From the NCBI RefSeq assembly GCF_900182545.1, contig NZ_FXTJ01000012.1, forward strand, positions 62,001 to 126,000: a stretch of 64,000 bases of DNA, in the 5' to 3' direction. The number at the start of each line of letters is the position of its first letter. Position 1 is the first letter of the stretch. Under the pieces are notes generated by a model. It was given only the letters and a program-made list of their open reading frames with translations, did not search any database and was not told the DNA's origin. Shown here piece after piece: positions 57,657-64,000 of the stretch. The DNA comes from Geodermatophilus aquaeductus. Lineage in GTDB: Bacteria; Actinomycetota; Actinomycetes; Mycobacteriales; Geodermatophilaceae. The translations under genes were made by a program, and so were the position numbers.

Positions 57657-58429
57657 CGCCCCTTCCAGACGGGCTTGCGGCGCTCGGCGAACGCGGTCGC
57701 CCCCTCGCGGGCGTCCTCGGAGGCGAACACCGGCTCGATCAGCGGCCGCTGGTTCGCCCACGCCTCCTCGGCCGTCCAGTCGGCGGTGGTGCGGGCGATC
57801 TGCTTGGTCACCGCCACCGCCAGCGGGCCGTTCGCCGCGATCACCTCCGCCAGGGCCACGGCCGCCTCGAGTGCCCCGCCCTCGTCGACGACCCGGTTGA
57901 CCAGCCCGACGGCGGCCGCGCGCTCGGCGTCCACCGGCTGACCGGTCAGCAGCATCTCCATGGCGATCGCCTGCGGGATGCGGCGCGGCAGGAACAGCGC
58001 GGCACCGCCCGCGGCGATCAGCGAGCGGGACACCTCGGGCACGCCGAAGCGCGCCGAGCGGCCGGCGACGACGAGGTCGCAGGCGAGGACGAGCTCGAAC
58101 CCGCCGGCCAGCGCCCACCCCTCGACGGCGGCCAGCAGCGGCTTGCGCGGCGGGGTCTGGGTGATCCCGCACAGCCCGCGGCCCTCGATCGAGGGCCGCT
58201 CGCCGCGCAGGAACGCCTTGAGGTCCATGCCAGCGGAGAAGGTGCCGCCGGCGCCGGTGAGCACGCCGGCGCGCAGGTCGTCGGACGCGTCGAGTTCGTC
58301 GACGGCCGCGGCGACGCGCTGCGCCACCGCGCCGTCGAGGGCGTTCTTGGCCGCGGGCCGGTTGATCGTGATCACCTGGACGGCGCCGCGGCGCTCGACC
58401 AGCACGGACTCCGTTGCGGGCTCGGTCAC
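57653..58429 (-). CDS. Enoyl-CoA hydratase/isomerase (crotonase) family protein
   Basis: A 258-residue crotonase. Oxyanion-hole segments: GGTFSAGMDLKAFL and EGWALAGGFELVLACDLVVA; also FGVPEVSRSLIAAGGAALFLPRRI and AMEMLLTGQPVDAERAAAVGLVNRVV. It hydrates or isomerises an enoyl-CoA. GTG start. It lies 46 bp downstream of the AMACR-type gene on the same strand and probably belongs to one acyl-CoA operon with it and the dienelactone hydrolase. Confidence 0.9.
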   Translation of the reverse strand: MTEPATESVLVERRGAVQVITINRPAAKNALDGAVAQRVAAAVDELDASDDLRAGVLTGAGGTFSAGMDLKAFLRGERPSIEGRGLCGITQTPPRKPLLAAVEGWALAGGFELVLACDLVVAGRSARFGVPEVSRSLIAAGGAALFLPRRIPQAIAMEMLLTGQPVDAERAAAVGLVNRVVDEGGALEAAVALAEVIAANGPLAVAVTKQIARTTADWTAEEAWANQRPLIEPVFASEDAREGATAFAERRKPVWKGR

Positions 58430-58475
58430 GGGTGGGCCTCCTCCTCCGCGGCGGACCGCGGCTCGTGCGTCCCCG

Positions 58476-59579
58476 TCATCGGGGGCGCGACCACTCCTCC
58501 AGGACGGCGGCGGCGTCGGCCGGGCCGTCCGGTGCCGGGGCGGGCGGGCCCGCCGGCGTGCGCGAGAACCGCGGCGCCGGGGCGGCCTGCCGGACGCCGC
58601 CGACGTCCACGAGCGTGCCGCGGGCGGCGAGGTGCGGGTGCTCGGCGGCCTCGTCGGCGGTCAGCACGGGCGTGACGCAGGCGTCGGTGCCGTCGAAGAC
58701 CCGCTCCCAGTGCTCCCGCGGGTGCGCGGCGAACGCCGCGGTGAACAGCTCCCGCAGCCGCGGCCAGCCGCGCGGGTCGGCCTGCGCCGGGAGGTCGTCG
58801 GCTGCCAGGCCGAGGCCCTCGAGCAGCGCCGCGTAGAACTGCGGCTCCAGCGCCCCGACGGCGACGAAGCGGCCATCGGCGCAGGCGTAGACGTCGTAGT
58901 AGGGCGCGCCGCCGTCGAGCACGTTGGTGCCCGGCCGGTCCGACCACAGCCCCATGCCGCGCATGGACCAGAGCATCTGGGAGATCAGCGCGACGCCGTC
59001 GACCATCGCGGCGTCGACCACCTGCCCGCGGCCGGAGCGGGACCGCTCGTGCAGCGCGGCGAGGATCCCGACGAGCACCAGCATCGACCCGCCGCCGTAG
59101 TCGGCGACCAGGTTCAGCGGCGGGCGGGGCACCTCGCCGGGCCGGCCGAGCGCGGCGAGCGTGCCGGTCAGCCCGAGGTAGTTGACGTCGTGGCCGACCC
59201 GGTCGGCCCACGGCCCGTCCTGCCCCCAGCCGGTCATCCGCGCGTAGACCAGCCCCGGCGCCCGCTGCAGGCACGCGTCGGGACCGATCCCCAGCCGCTC
59301 GGCGACGCCGGGCCGGAAGACGTCGAGGAACACGTCGGCCCGCTCCGCCAGCCCCAGCACCAGGTCCCGCCCCTCCGGCGTCTTGACGTCGACGGCGAGC
59401 GAGCGCCGCCCGCGCATGACCACGTCGCGGGCGGCCCCGCCCAGCGACAGCCCGCCGGAGGGCCGCTCGACGCGGACGACGTCGGCGCCGAGGTCGGCCA
59501 GGACCATCGCTGCGTGCGGGCCGGGGCCGATGCCGCCGAGCTCGACCACGCGCAGCCCGGCCAGCGGTCCCCCGCTCAC
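58476..59579 (-). CDS. Alpha-methylacyl-CoA racemase / CaiB-BaiF family III CoA-transferase
   Basis: A 367-residue protein. [35 protein letters not shown] is the family opening. The racemase catalytic pair is in place: His130 in [13 protein letters not shown] and Asp160 in [10 protein letters not shown], aligned with His126 and Asp156 of mycobacterial MCR. This favours an alpha-methylacyl-CoA racemase over a CoA-transferase. It would epimerise 2-methyl-branched acyl-CoAs for beta-oxidation. GTG start overlaps the stop of the dienelactone hydrolase gene, coupling their synthesis. Confidence 0.9.
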   Translation of the reverse strand: MSGGPLAGLRVVELGGIGPGPHAAMVLADLGADVVRVERPSGGLSLGGAARDVVMRGRRSLAVDVKTPEGRDLVLGLAERADVFLDVFRPGVAERLGIGPDACLQRAPGLVYARMTGWGQDGPWADRVGHDVNYLGLTGTLAALGRPGEVPRPPLNLVADYGGGSMLVLVGILAALHERSRSGRGQVVDAAMVDGVALISQMLWSMRGMGLWSDRPGTNVLDGGAPYYDVYACADGRFVAVGALEPQFYAALLEGLGLAADDLPAQADPRGWPRLRELFTAAFAAHPREHWERVFDGTDACVTPVLTADEAAEHPHLAARGTLVDVGGVRQAAPAPRFSRTPAGPPAPAPDGPADAAAVLEEWSRPR

Positions 59580-60364
59580 GACGCGGCCCGCAGGTGGCGG
59601 TCGAGGAAGCGGAGGATGCGCGCCCAGGCGTCCTCGGCCGACGGCTCGTGGTAGCCGACACCGAGCACCTTCTCCAGCGCGGTGAACGGCCCGGCGTTGT
59701 GCCGGTTGAGGAAGGAGTGCCCGGCGTCGGGGTACTCCTTGACGTCGTGCTCGACGCCGAGGCCGGTGAGCACGCGGTCCAGTCGGTCGGCCGCGCCGCG
59801 CAGCGCCCGGTCCCGCCGGCCGTAGCTGGCCACGACCGGACAGGCGCCGGCGAGCACCCGCTCGGCGTCGTCGGGCAGGAAGCCGTAGTTGGGGGCGGCC
59901 GCGTCGAACCCCTTCGTGGCGCCCATCAGCGCGAACCCGCCGCCCATGCAGAACCCGAGCACCCCGATCCGCCCGGTGCAGTCGTCCCGGCCGGCGAGGA
60001 ACCGGCGGGCGGCCTCCAGGTCGCCGAAGGCGGGGCCCTCGCCGCGGTTCAGCGCCCGGAACGTCGAGCGCAGGCAGCGCACCGCGCCGCCGGCGCTGAA
60101 CAGGTCCGGCGCGACGGCGAGGTAGCCCGCCGCGGCCAGCCGGTCGGCGTGCTGCCGGACGTCGTCGGTGAGGCCGAAGACCTCGTGGACGACGACGACG
60201 CCGGGCCAGGGGCCCTCGCCCACGGGCGGGACGGCGAGGTGGGCGGACAGCTCCGGCGCGCTCGCGCCGCCGGGGATCGCGGTGGTGGGCAGGACGGCCT
60301 CCGGGGTCGCAGCGACAGCGCGGGCGCCGCCGACGCTAGCCCGCGGGTGTGTCGGCCGTCTCAC
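59576..60364 (-). CDS. Dienelactone hydrolase family protein
   Basis: A 262-residue alpha/beta hydrolase of DLH type: [26 protein letters not shown], the cysteine nucleophile in [12 protein letters not shown], an Asp in [12 protein letters not shown] and the His in [12 protein letters not shown]. It hydrolyses a lactone or ester. The start is uncertain; GTG at 60364 overlaps the 3' end of the HxlR gene by 29 bp and is the only canonical start before the domain. First gene of the putative DLH-racemase-crotonase operon, perhaps continuing from HxlR. Confidence 0.85.
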   Translation of the reverse strand: MRRPTHPRASVGGARAVAATPEAVLPTTAIPGGASAPELSAHLAVPPVGEGPWPGVVVVHEVFGLTDDVRQHADRLAAAGYLAVAPDLFSAGGAVRCLRSTFRALNRGEGPAFGDLEAARRFLAGRDDCTGRIGVLGFCMGGGFALMGATKGFDAAAPNYGFLPDDAERVLAGACPVVASYGRRDRALRGAADRLDRVLTGLGVEHDVKEYPDAGHSFLNRHNAGPFTALEKVLGVGYHEPSAEDAWARILRFLDRHLRAAS

Positions 60365-60941
60365 CGGCCCGTTCGCGTCCCGACGGCGTCGCCACCACCT
60401 CGCGCGGGCCCCCGACGTCGTGCCCGGCGGCGCAGCGCAGCCCCAGCGACACGGGCTCGCCGCAGCCGCGGTGCTCCAGCGTCAGGGGCGGGACGCCGTC
60501 GCCGGCCAGCCACCGGTCGCCCCACTGCATCAGCGCCACGACCGCCGGGTAGAGGTCGCGGCCGCGCTCGGTGAGCCGGTACTCGTGCCGCTGCCGGGCG
60601 CCCTCGTCGCGGTAGGGCACGCGGGCGAGCAGGTCCTGGGCCACCAGCGAGTTGAGCCGGTCGGTGAGGACCGCCTTCGGTGCGCCGAGCGCGCGCTGCA
60701 GGTCGGCGAAGCGGCGGACGCCGAGGAAGGCCTCGCGCAGCACCAGCAGGCTCCACTTCTCCCCCACCACGGCGAGCGTGCCGGCGACGGAGCAGCGGGC
60801 ACGGTCGTACTCGGGGCCCGGTGTGTCGGGTCGCGGTGTGTCGGGTCGCGGTGTGTCGGGTCGCGGTGTGTCGGGTCGCGGTGTGTCGGGTCGCGGTGTG
60901 TCGGGTCGTGGTGTGTCGGGTCGTGGTGTGTCGGCCGTCAC
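60336..60941 (-). CDS. HxlR-family regulator with repeat-encoded N-terminal tail
   Basis: A 201-residue regulator. The first 45 residues are seven DTPRP pentapeptides plus DTPGP, encoded by a 15-bp tandem repeat. The winged helix follows: [40 protein letters not shown] and [20 protein letters not shown], with the redox-relevant HxlR Cys kept. GTG 60941 is chosen because TACGCT lies 6 bp upstream; the frame goes on to 60986. The tail is probably disordered. HxlR proteins answer to aldehydes, quinones or disulfide stress. Overlap with the DLH gene suggests it controls that operon. Confidence 0.85.
   Translation of the reverse strand: MTADTPRPDTPRPDTPRPDTPRPDTPRPDTPRPDTPRPDTPGPEYDRARCSVAGTLAVVGEKWSLLVLREAFLGVRRFADLQRALGAPKAVLTDRLNSLVAQDLLARVPYRDEGARQRHEYRLTERGRDLYPAVVALMQWGDRWLAGDGVPPLTLEHRGCGEPVSLGLRCAAGHDVGGPREVVATPSGRERAGETADTPAG
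60826..60930. repeat. Seven tandem copies of a 15-bp unit inside the HxlR gene
   Basis: Five units TCGGGTCGCGGTGTG followed by two variants with TCGTGG, all in frame with the HxlR gene on the minus strand (Asp-Thr-Pro-Arg-Pro per unit). The 15-bp period keeps the frame for any copy number. Confidence 0.95.
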
Positions 60942-60947
60942 GGGTGC

Positions 60948-60953
60948 AGCGTA
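60948..60953 (-). promoter_or_regulatory. Leaderless -10 box (TACGCT) before HxlR gene
   Basis: Minus-strand TACGCT ends 6 bp before the GTG at 60941. Confidence 0.55.
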
Positions 60954-61134
60954 GGTCACGCTGGGTTCGCTTGACGAACCGTGCACACGGGAGGATGGTT
61001 GGACATGCAGACCCAGCAGGTGAGGACGCCGTCCAGTGTGATCGGCACCGCACCCACGGGCCCGCCGGTGACGACCGGAGGTGGCCGCCGCCGTGGACCG
61101 TCACGGACGTGACGCCGCCTGAGAGGGACCCGAG

Positions 61135-61278
61135 ATGACCCGCCTGAGCACCGCCCTGGCCGCCGCCCGCACCACCCGCGCCCGCCGTCGCGACGAGCGC
61201 GAGCTGCAGCGGGCCATGGCCGCCGCCCCGACGCAGGAGTCGGCGCACGAGATCGCCGCGCTGGCCACCCGTTTCTGA
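61135..61278 (+). CDS. 47-aa small basic protein
   Basis: ATG at 61135 after GAGAGGGACCCGAG, stop at 61276-61278. The product MTRLSTALAAARTTRARRRD then ERELQRAMAAAPTQES and AHEIAALATRF is helical and basic. A strong hairpin terminator follows 32 bp later, giving it the features of an independent small gene. It lacks the Cys and Tyr end of a mycofactocin precursor. I recall similar short proteins in actinobacterial genomes but have no function to offer. Confidence 0.65.
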   Translation: MTRLSTALAAARTTRARRRDERELQRAMAAAPTQESAHEIAALATRF

Positions 61279-61310
61279 GCACCCCGCCGGCCTCGTCCGG
61301 CACCCCCTGA

Positions 61311-61339
61311 CAGCCCCGCGGCCCCCGGCCGCGGGGCTG
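61311..61339 (+). terminator. Hairpin terminator after the 47-aa gene
   Basis: Arms 61311-61323 and 61327-61339 (CAGCCCCGCGGCC / GGCCGCGGGGCTG) are perfect over 13 bp with a 3-nt loop, followed by CTCCGTT. Confidence 0.75.
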
Positions 61340-61438
61340 CTCCGTTCCCGGGCGGTGGTGTGCGCCACACCCGGCCGCTAGCCTGGCACTCGGTGCCACC
61401 GGGGCCGGCCCGGAGGGACGGACGAACGGAGATCACCC

Positions 61439-62689
61439 GTGGCGAACGCGTGGTTCGAGACGGTGGCCGAGGCCCAGCGGCGCGCGAAGCGCCGGCTCCC
61501 CAAGGGCGTCTACGGCGCGCTGGTGGCCGGGTCGGACAAGGGCCTGACCGTCGACGACAACATCCGGGCCTTCGACGAGCTGGGCTTCGCCCCGCACACC
61601 GCCGGCCTGTCGAACGCGCGGCACATGGCCACCACCGTCATGGGCCAGGACGTCTCGATGCCGGTCCTGATCAGCCCCACCGGCGTGCAGGCCGTGCACC
61701 CCGACGGCGAGGTCGCCGTCGCCCGGGCCGCCGCCGCCCGCGGCGTGGCGATGGGCCTGTCCTCCATGGCCAGCAAGCCGATGGAGGAGGTCATCGCCGC
61801 CAACCCCAAGACCTTCTTCCAGCTCTACTGGGTCGGCGACCGCGACGTCATGGCGACCAAGGTCGAGCGCGCCCGCAACGCCGGCGCCGCCGGGCTGATC
61901 GCCACCCTGGACTGGTCGTTCGCCTACGGCCGCGACTGGGGCAGCCCCTTCATCCCGGAGAAGATCAACCTCGAGGCGGTCCGCCGCTACGCGCCGCAGG
62001 TCGCGCTCAAGCCGCGCTGGCTGCTGCAGTTCGCCCGCACGATGAAGCTGCCCGACCTCACCGTGCCCAACATGGTGGGCGACCCGTCGGAGACCCCGCC
62101 GACGTTCTTCGGCGCCTACGGCGCCTGGATGCAGTCGCCGATGCCCACCTGGGAGGACGTCGCCTGGCTGCGCGAGCTGTGGGGGGCCGACCGGCCGTTC
62201 ATGCTCAAGGGCGTCATGCGCGTCGACGACGCCCGCCGCGCCGTCGACGCCGGCGTCACCGCCATCTCCGTCTCCAACCACGGCGGCAACAACCTCGACG
62301 GCACCCCCGCCTCGATCCGCGCGCTGCCGGCGATCGCCGAGGCCGTCGGCGACCAGGTGGAGGTGCTGCTCGACGGCGGCATCCGCCGCGGCTCCGACGT
62401 CGCCAAGTCCCTGGCCCTGGGCGCGAAGGCGGTCATGATCGGCCGCGCCTACCTCTGGGGCCTCGCCGCCAACGGCCAGGCCGGGGTGGAGAACGTGCTC
62501 GACCTGCTCCGCGACGGCCTCGGCTCCGCTCTGACCGGCCTGGCCCGCGAGTCGGCCGCCGACCTCTCCCGCGACGACCTCGTCGTCCCGCCCGGCTTCG
62601 AGCGGCGCCTGGGCGTCGAGGGTCCCGACGCGCCGGTCGAGTCCGTCGAGCCGGCCTCCGCGCGCACCCGCCGCAGCCGCAGCGCCTGA
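61439..62689 (+). CDS. mftD: MftD-type pre-mycofactocin synthase (FMN alpha-hydroxyacid oxidase family)
   Basis: A 416-residue FMN enzyme of the LldD superfamily whose text follows mycobacterial MftD closely: ANAWFETVAEAQRRAKRRLP, ISPTGVQAVHPDGEVAVARA, LKGVMRVDDARRAVDAGV and SVSNHGGNNLDGTPASIRAL. His281 is the catalytic base in SNHGG; GLAANGQAGVENVLDLLRDG closes the FMN site. MftD oxidatively deaminates AHDP to premycofactocin. No mftA, mftB, mftC or mftE is in the window, so this copy stands alone. GTG start with GGAG upstream. Followed by a hairpin terminator. An alternative is a lactate oxidase-like paralog. Confidence 0.85.
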   Translation: MANAWFETVAEAQRRAKRRLPKGVYGALVAGSDKGLTVDDNIRAFDELGFAPHTAGLSNARHMATTVMGQDVSMPVLISPTGVQAVHPDGEVAVARAAAARGVAMGLSSMASKPMEEVIAANPKTFFQLYWVGDRDVMATKVERARNAGAAGLIATLDWSFAYGRDWGSPFIPEKINLEAVRRYAPQVALKPRWLLQFARTMKLPDLTVPNMVGDPSETPPTFFGAYGAWMQSPMPTWEDVAWLRELWGADRPFMLKGVMRVDDARRAVDAGVTAISVSNHGGNNLDGTPASIRALPAIAEAVGDQVEVLLDGGIRRGSDVAKSLALGAKAVMIGRAYLWGLAANGQAGVENVLDLLRDGLGSALTGLARESAADLSRDDLVVPPGFERRLGVEGPDAPVESVEPASARTRRSRSA

Positions 62690-62694
62690 CCTCC

Positions 62695-62729
62695 GACCGG
62701 CCGGGCCCGTGGAGGGGACCCGGCCGGTC
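62695..62729 (+). terminator. Hairpin terminator after mftD
   Basis: GACCGGCCGGG (62695-62705) and CCCGGCCGGTC (62719-62729) are perfect 11-bp arms with a 13-nt loop, starting 6 bp after the mftD stop. Confidence 0.7.
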
Positions 62730-62844
62730 GGCGGTGACCCACGAGCCGCATGGCACGGCGCGTGACCCGGGCGTGACCACATGGTGCGGTACCCGCCACA
62801 GCCTCTCGGCGCCCCCGCCGACCCCGACCTATGCTCGCGCCGCC

Positions 62845-64000
62845 ATGGATGTCGCGGGGACCGGAACCGTCGGGTTCCGGGTGCTGGGCGAGGTGACCGC
62901 CGTCCGCGACGGCGTCGCCCTCGAGCTCGGCGGCCGGCGGCAGCGCTCCGTCGTCGCCCGGCTGCTCGTCGCCGGCGGCCACGTCGTCCCCGCCGAGCTG
63001 CTGGTGGCCGATCTGTGGCGCGGCGCCTCCCCGGCCGACGCGCTCGGGACGCTGCAGGCGCACGTCAGCCACCTGCGCCGGGTGCTGGAGCCGGGCCGGG
63101 CCCCGCGCACGCCGGCCCGGCTGCTGGTCACCGTCCCGCCCGGCTACGCGCTGCGCCCCGCCGACGACGCCGTCGACGTCCTGGAGGCCATGCGGCTGCT
63201 CGACGAGGGCGACCGGCTGGCCGCCACCGACCCCGCCGCGGCACGCCAGCGCTACAGCGACGCCATCGACCTGTGGCGCGGCCCCGCGTACGCCGAGTAC
63301 GCCGACGAGCCGTGGGCCGCGCCCGAGGCCGCCCGGCTCGACGAGCTGCGGTTGACCGCGGTCGAGCGCCGCGCGGCGGTGGCCCTCGACGCGCCCGGCG
63401 GGCGCGATCCGCTGCCGCAGCTGCGCGCCCACGTGGCCGAGCACCCGCTGCGCGAGGAGGGCTGGCGGCTGCTCGCCCTGGGCCTCTACCGCGCCGGCCG
63501 GCAGGGCGAGGCACTGGCCGCGCTGCGGGAGGTCCGCACCCGGCTGGCCGACGAGCTCGGCGTCGACCCCGGGCCGGAGCTGCGGGCGCTCGAGGAGGCC
63601 GTCCTCGCCCAGGCGCCCTCCCTGCTGCCGGCGCGCGGCCCGGCACCGGTGGTCGGCCGCCCGGCGCCGGCCGCCGCACCCGCCGCCGCACCCGTCGCCG
63701 TCCTGGCGCCGGAGGTGCCGCGGCCGGTCGGCCGCGACGCCGAACTGGCCGCGCTGCACGCCGCCGCCGACCGGGCCGCCGCCGGGTCGGTGGAGGTCGC
63801 GCTGCTCGCCGGCGAGGCCGGCAGCGGCAAGACGACCGTCCTCGACCACCTGCGCGCCGAGCACGCCGGGCGCGGGTGGACGACGCTGGCGGTGTCGTGC
63901 CCGGAGACCGACGGCGCCCCGCCCGGCTGGCCGTGGGCCGCCGCGCTGCGGTCGCTGGCAGCCGCCACCCCGCCGGCCGACCCCGCTCCCCTGGCGGCGC
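62845..64000 (+). CDS. SARP/AfsR-type regulator with BTAD and AAA ATPase (3' end outside window)
   Basis: Open frame from ATG 62845 past the right edge; 385 residues visible. Residues 8-100 form an OmpR-like winged helix of SARP type (FRVLGEVTAVRDGVALELGG, LLVAGGHVVPAELLVADLW). The bacterial transcriptional activation domain follows (LVTVPPGYALRP to about 260; WRLLALGLYRAGRQGEALAA). The ATPase domain opens with GEAGSGKT at 323-330. Full-length relatives add a large helical repeat region. These activators often drive secondary metabolism. TATGCT lies 9 bp before the ATG. Target genes would be to the right of the window. Confidence 0.85.
   Translation, partial: MDVAGTGTVGFRVLGEVTAVRDGVALELGGRRQRSVVARLLVAGGHVVPAELLVADLWRGASPADALGTLQAHVSHLRRVLEPGRAPRTPARLLVTVPPGYALRPADDAVDVLEAMRLLDEGDRLAATDPAAARQRYSDAIDLWRGPAYAEYADEPWAAPEAARLDELRLTAVERRAAVALDAPGGRDPLPQLRAHVAEHPLREEGWRLLALGLYRAGRQGEALAALREVRTRLADELGVDPGPELRALEEAVLAQAPSLLPARGPAPVVGRPAPAAAPAAAPVAVLAPEVPRPVGRDAELAALHAAADRAAAGSVEVALLAGEAGSGKTTVLDHLRAEHAGRGWTTLAVSCPETDGAPPGWPWAAALRSLAAATPPADPAPLAA

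Noticed and set aside
60826-60930. Possible CRISPR or spacer array
   Set aside because: The 15-bp units are directly adjacent with no spacers and lie in frame inside a protein gene; no cas genes are present.
61135-61278. The 47-aa gene as the mycofactocin precursor MftA
   Set aside because: MftA ends in a conserved Cys-Gly-Val-Tyr region; this product has no Cys and no terminal Val-Tyr.
1-64000. tRNA, rRNA, riboswitch or origin of replication
   Set aside because: No recognisable tRNA arms, rRNA blocks, conserved riboswitch cores or DnaA-box clusters were seen on reading either strand.

Overview
The window is 64 kb of very G+C-rich chromosomal DNA (about three quarters G+C by eye), densely packed with short intergenic gaps, many GTG starts and many 4-bp stop/start overlaps. 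Gene content (SARP regulator, ATP-dependent LigB-type ligase, IcmF, mycofactocin-type MftD, TIGR03086 and PPOX/F420-type proteins, GAF-ANTAR, SpoIIE-type phosphatase with GAF, lycopene cyclase) points to an actinobacterium, most likely of the Geodermatophilaceae type; that placement is inference. No rRNA, tRNA, CRISPR array, transposase, integrase or phage gene was seen, and no gap exceeds about 210 bp.

Layout. 1-6.5 kb: 3' end of a lycopene cyclase gene, an amino-acid permease, an ArsR/AHSA1 operon, an XRE-NB-ARC-TPR regulator and a hemerythrin. 6.5-11 kb: a minus-strand membrane/stress block (DUF6394-like protein, two-RCK potassium channel, LtrA, universal stress protein, small hypothetical). 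11-20.4 kb: DUF2795 protein, LigB, lipoprotein, TesB thioesterase, then a divergent flavin monooxygenase versus GAF-regulator/TPR-GGDEF pair, and an AhpD-like protein. 20.4-30.8 kb: secreted GDPD, GAF-PP2C phosphatase, TetR/esterase pair, secreted M1 peptidase, LLM oxidoreductase/PatB pair, CoA-disulfide-reductase-like enzyme, flavodoxin-like protein. 30.9-34.7 kb: small accessory genes separated by palindromic repeats, then a BtuF-like protein. 34.7-44 kb: IcmF with an operator-like palindrome, Spo0M, NUDIX, a three-gene membrane/methyltransferase operon, hydrolase, TIGR03086 protein, AraC, PPOX. 44-56 kb: GAF-ANTAR, DctA, an endonuclease V remnant, a DHA2 exporter with RidA and TetR, AraC/DHFR-like pair, YceI, thioesterase, thiolase, a second exporter. 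56-64 kb: STAS, LacI, an acyl-CoA block (crotonase, AMACR-type racemase, dienelactone hydrolase), an HxlR regulator whose N-terminus is built from a 15-bp tandem repeat, a 47-aa protein, MftD, and the start of a SARP/AAA regulator cut by the window end.

Themes. Acyl-CoA metabolism (two TesB thioesterases, thiolase, crotonase, racemase, IcmF) and small-molecule sensing (ArsR, TetR x2, AraC x2, LacI, HxlR, GAF proteins) dominate. A recurring TANNNT box placed 6-8 bp before an ATG or GTG marks at least thirteen probable leaderless promoters and was used to choose starts. Two 68-bp compound palindromes, each exactly 6 bp beyond a stop codon, are the clearest repeat family. I did not find a convincing new multi-gene system; the best candidates for follow-up are the repeat-encoded HxlR tail, the 68-bp palindromes, the isolated MftD, the FMO/GAF/GGDEF locus and the channel/LtrA/DUF6394 block.
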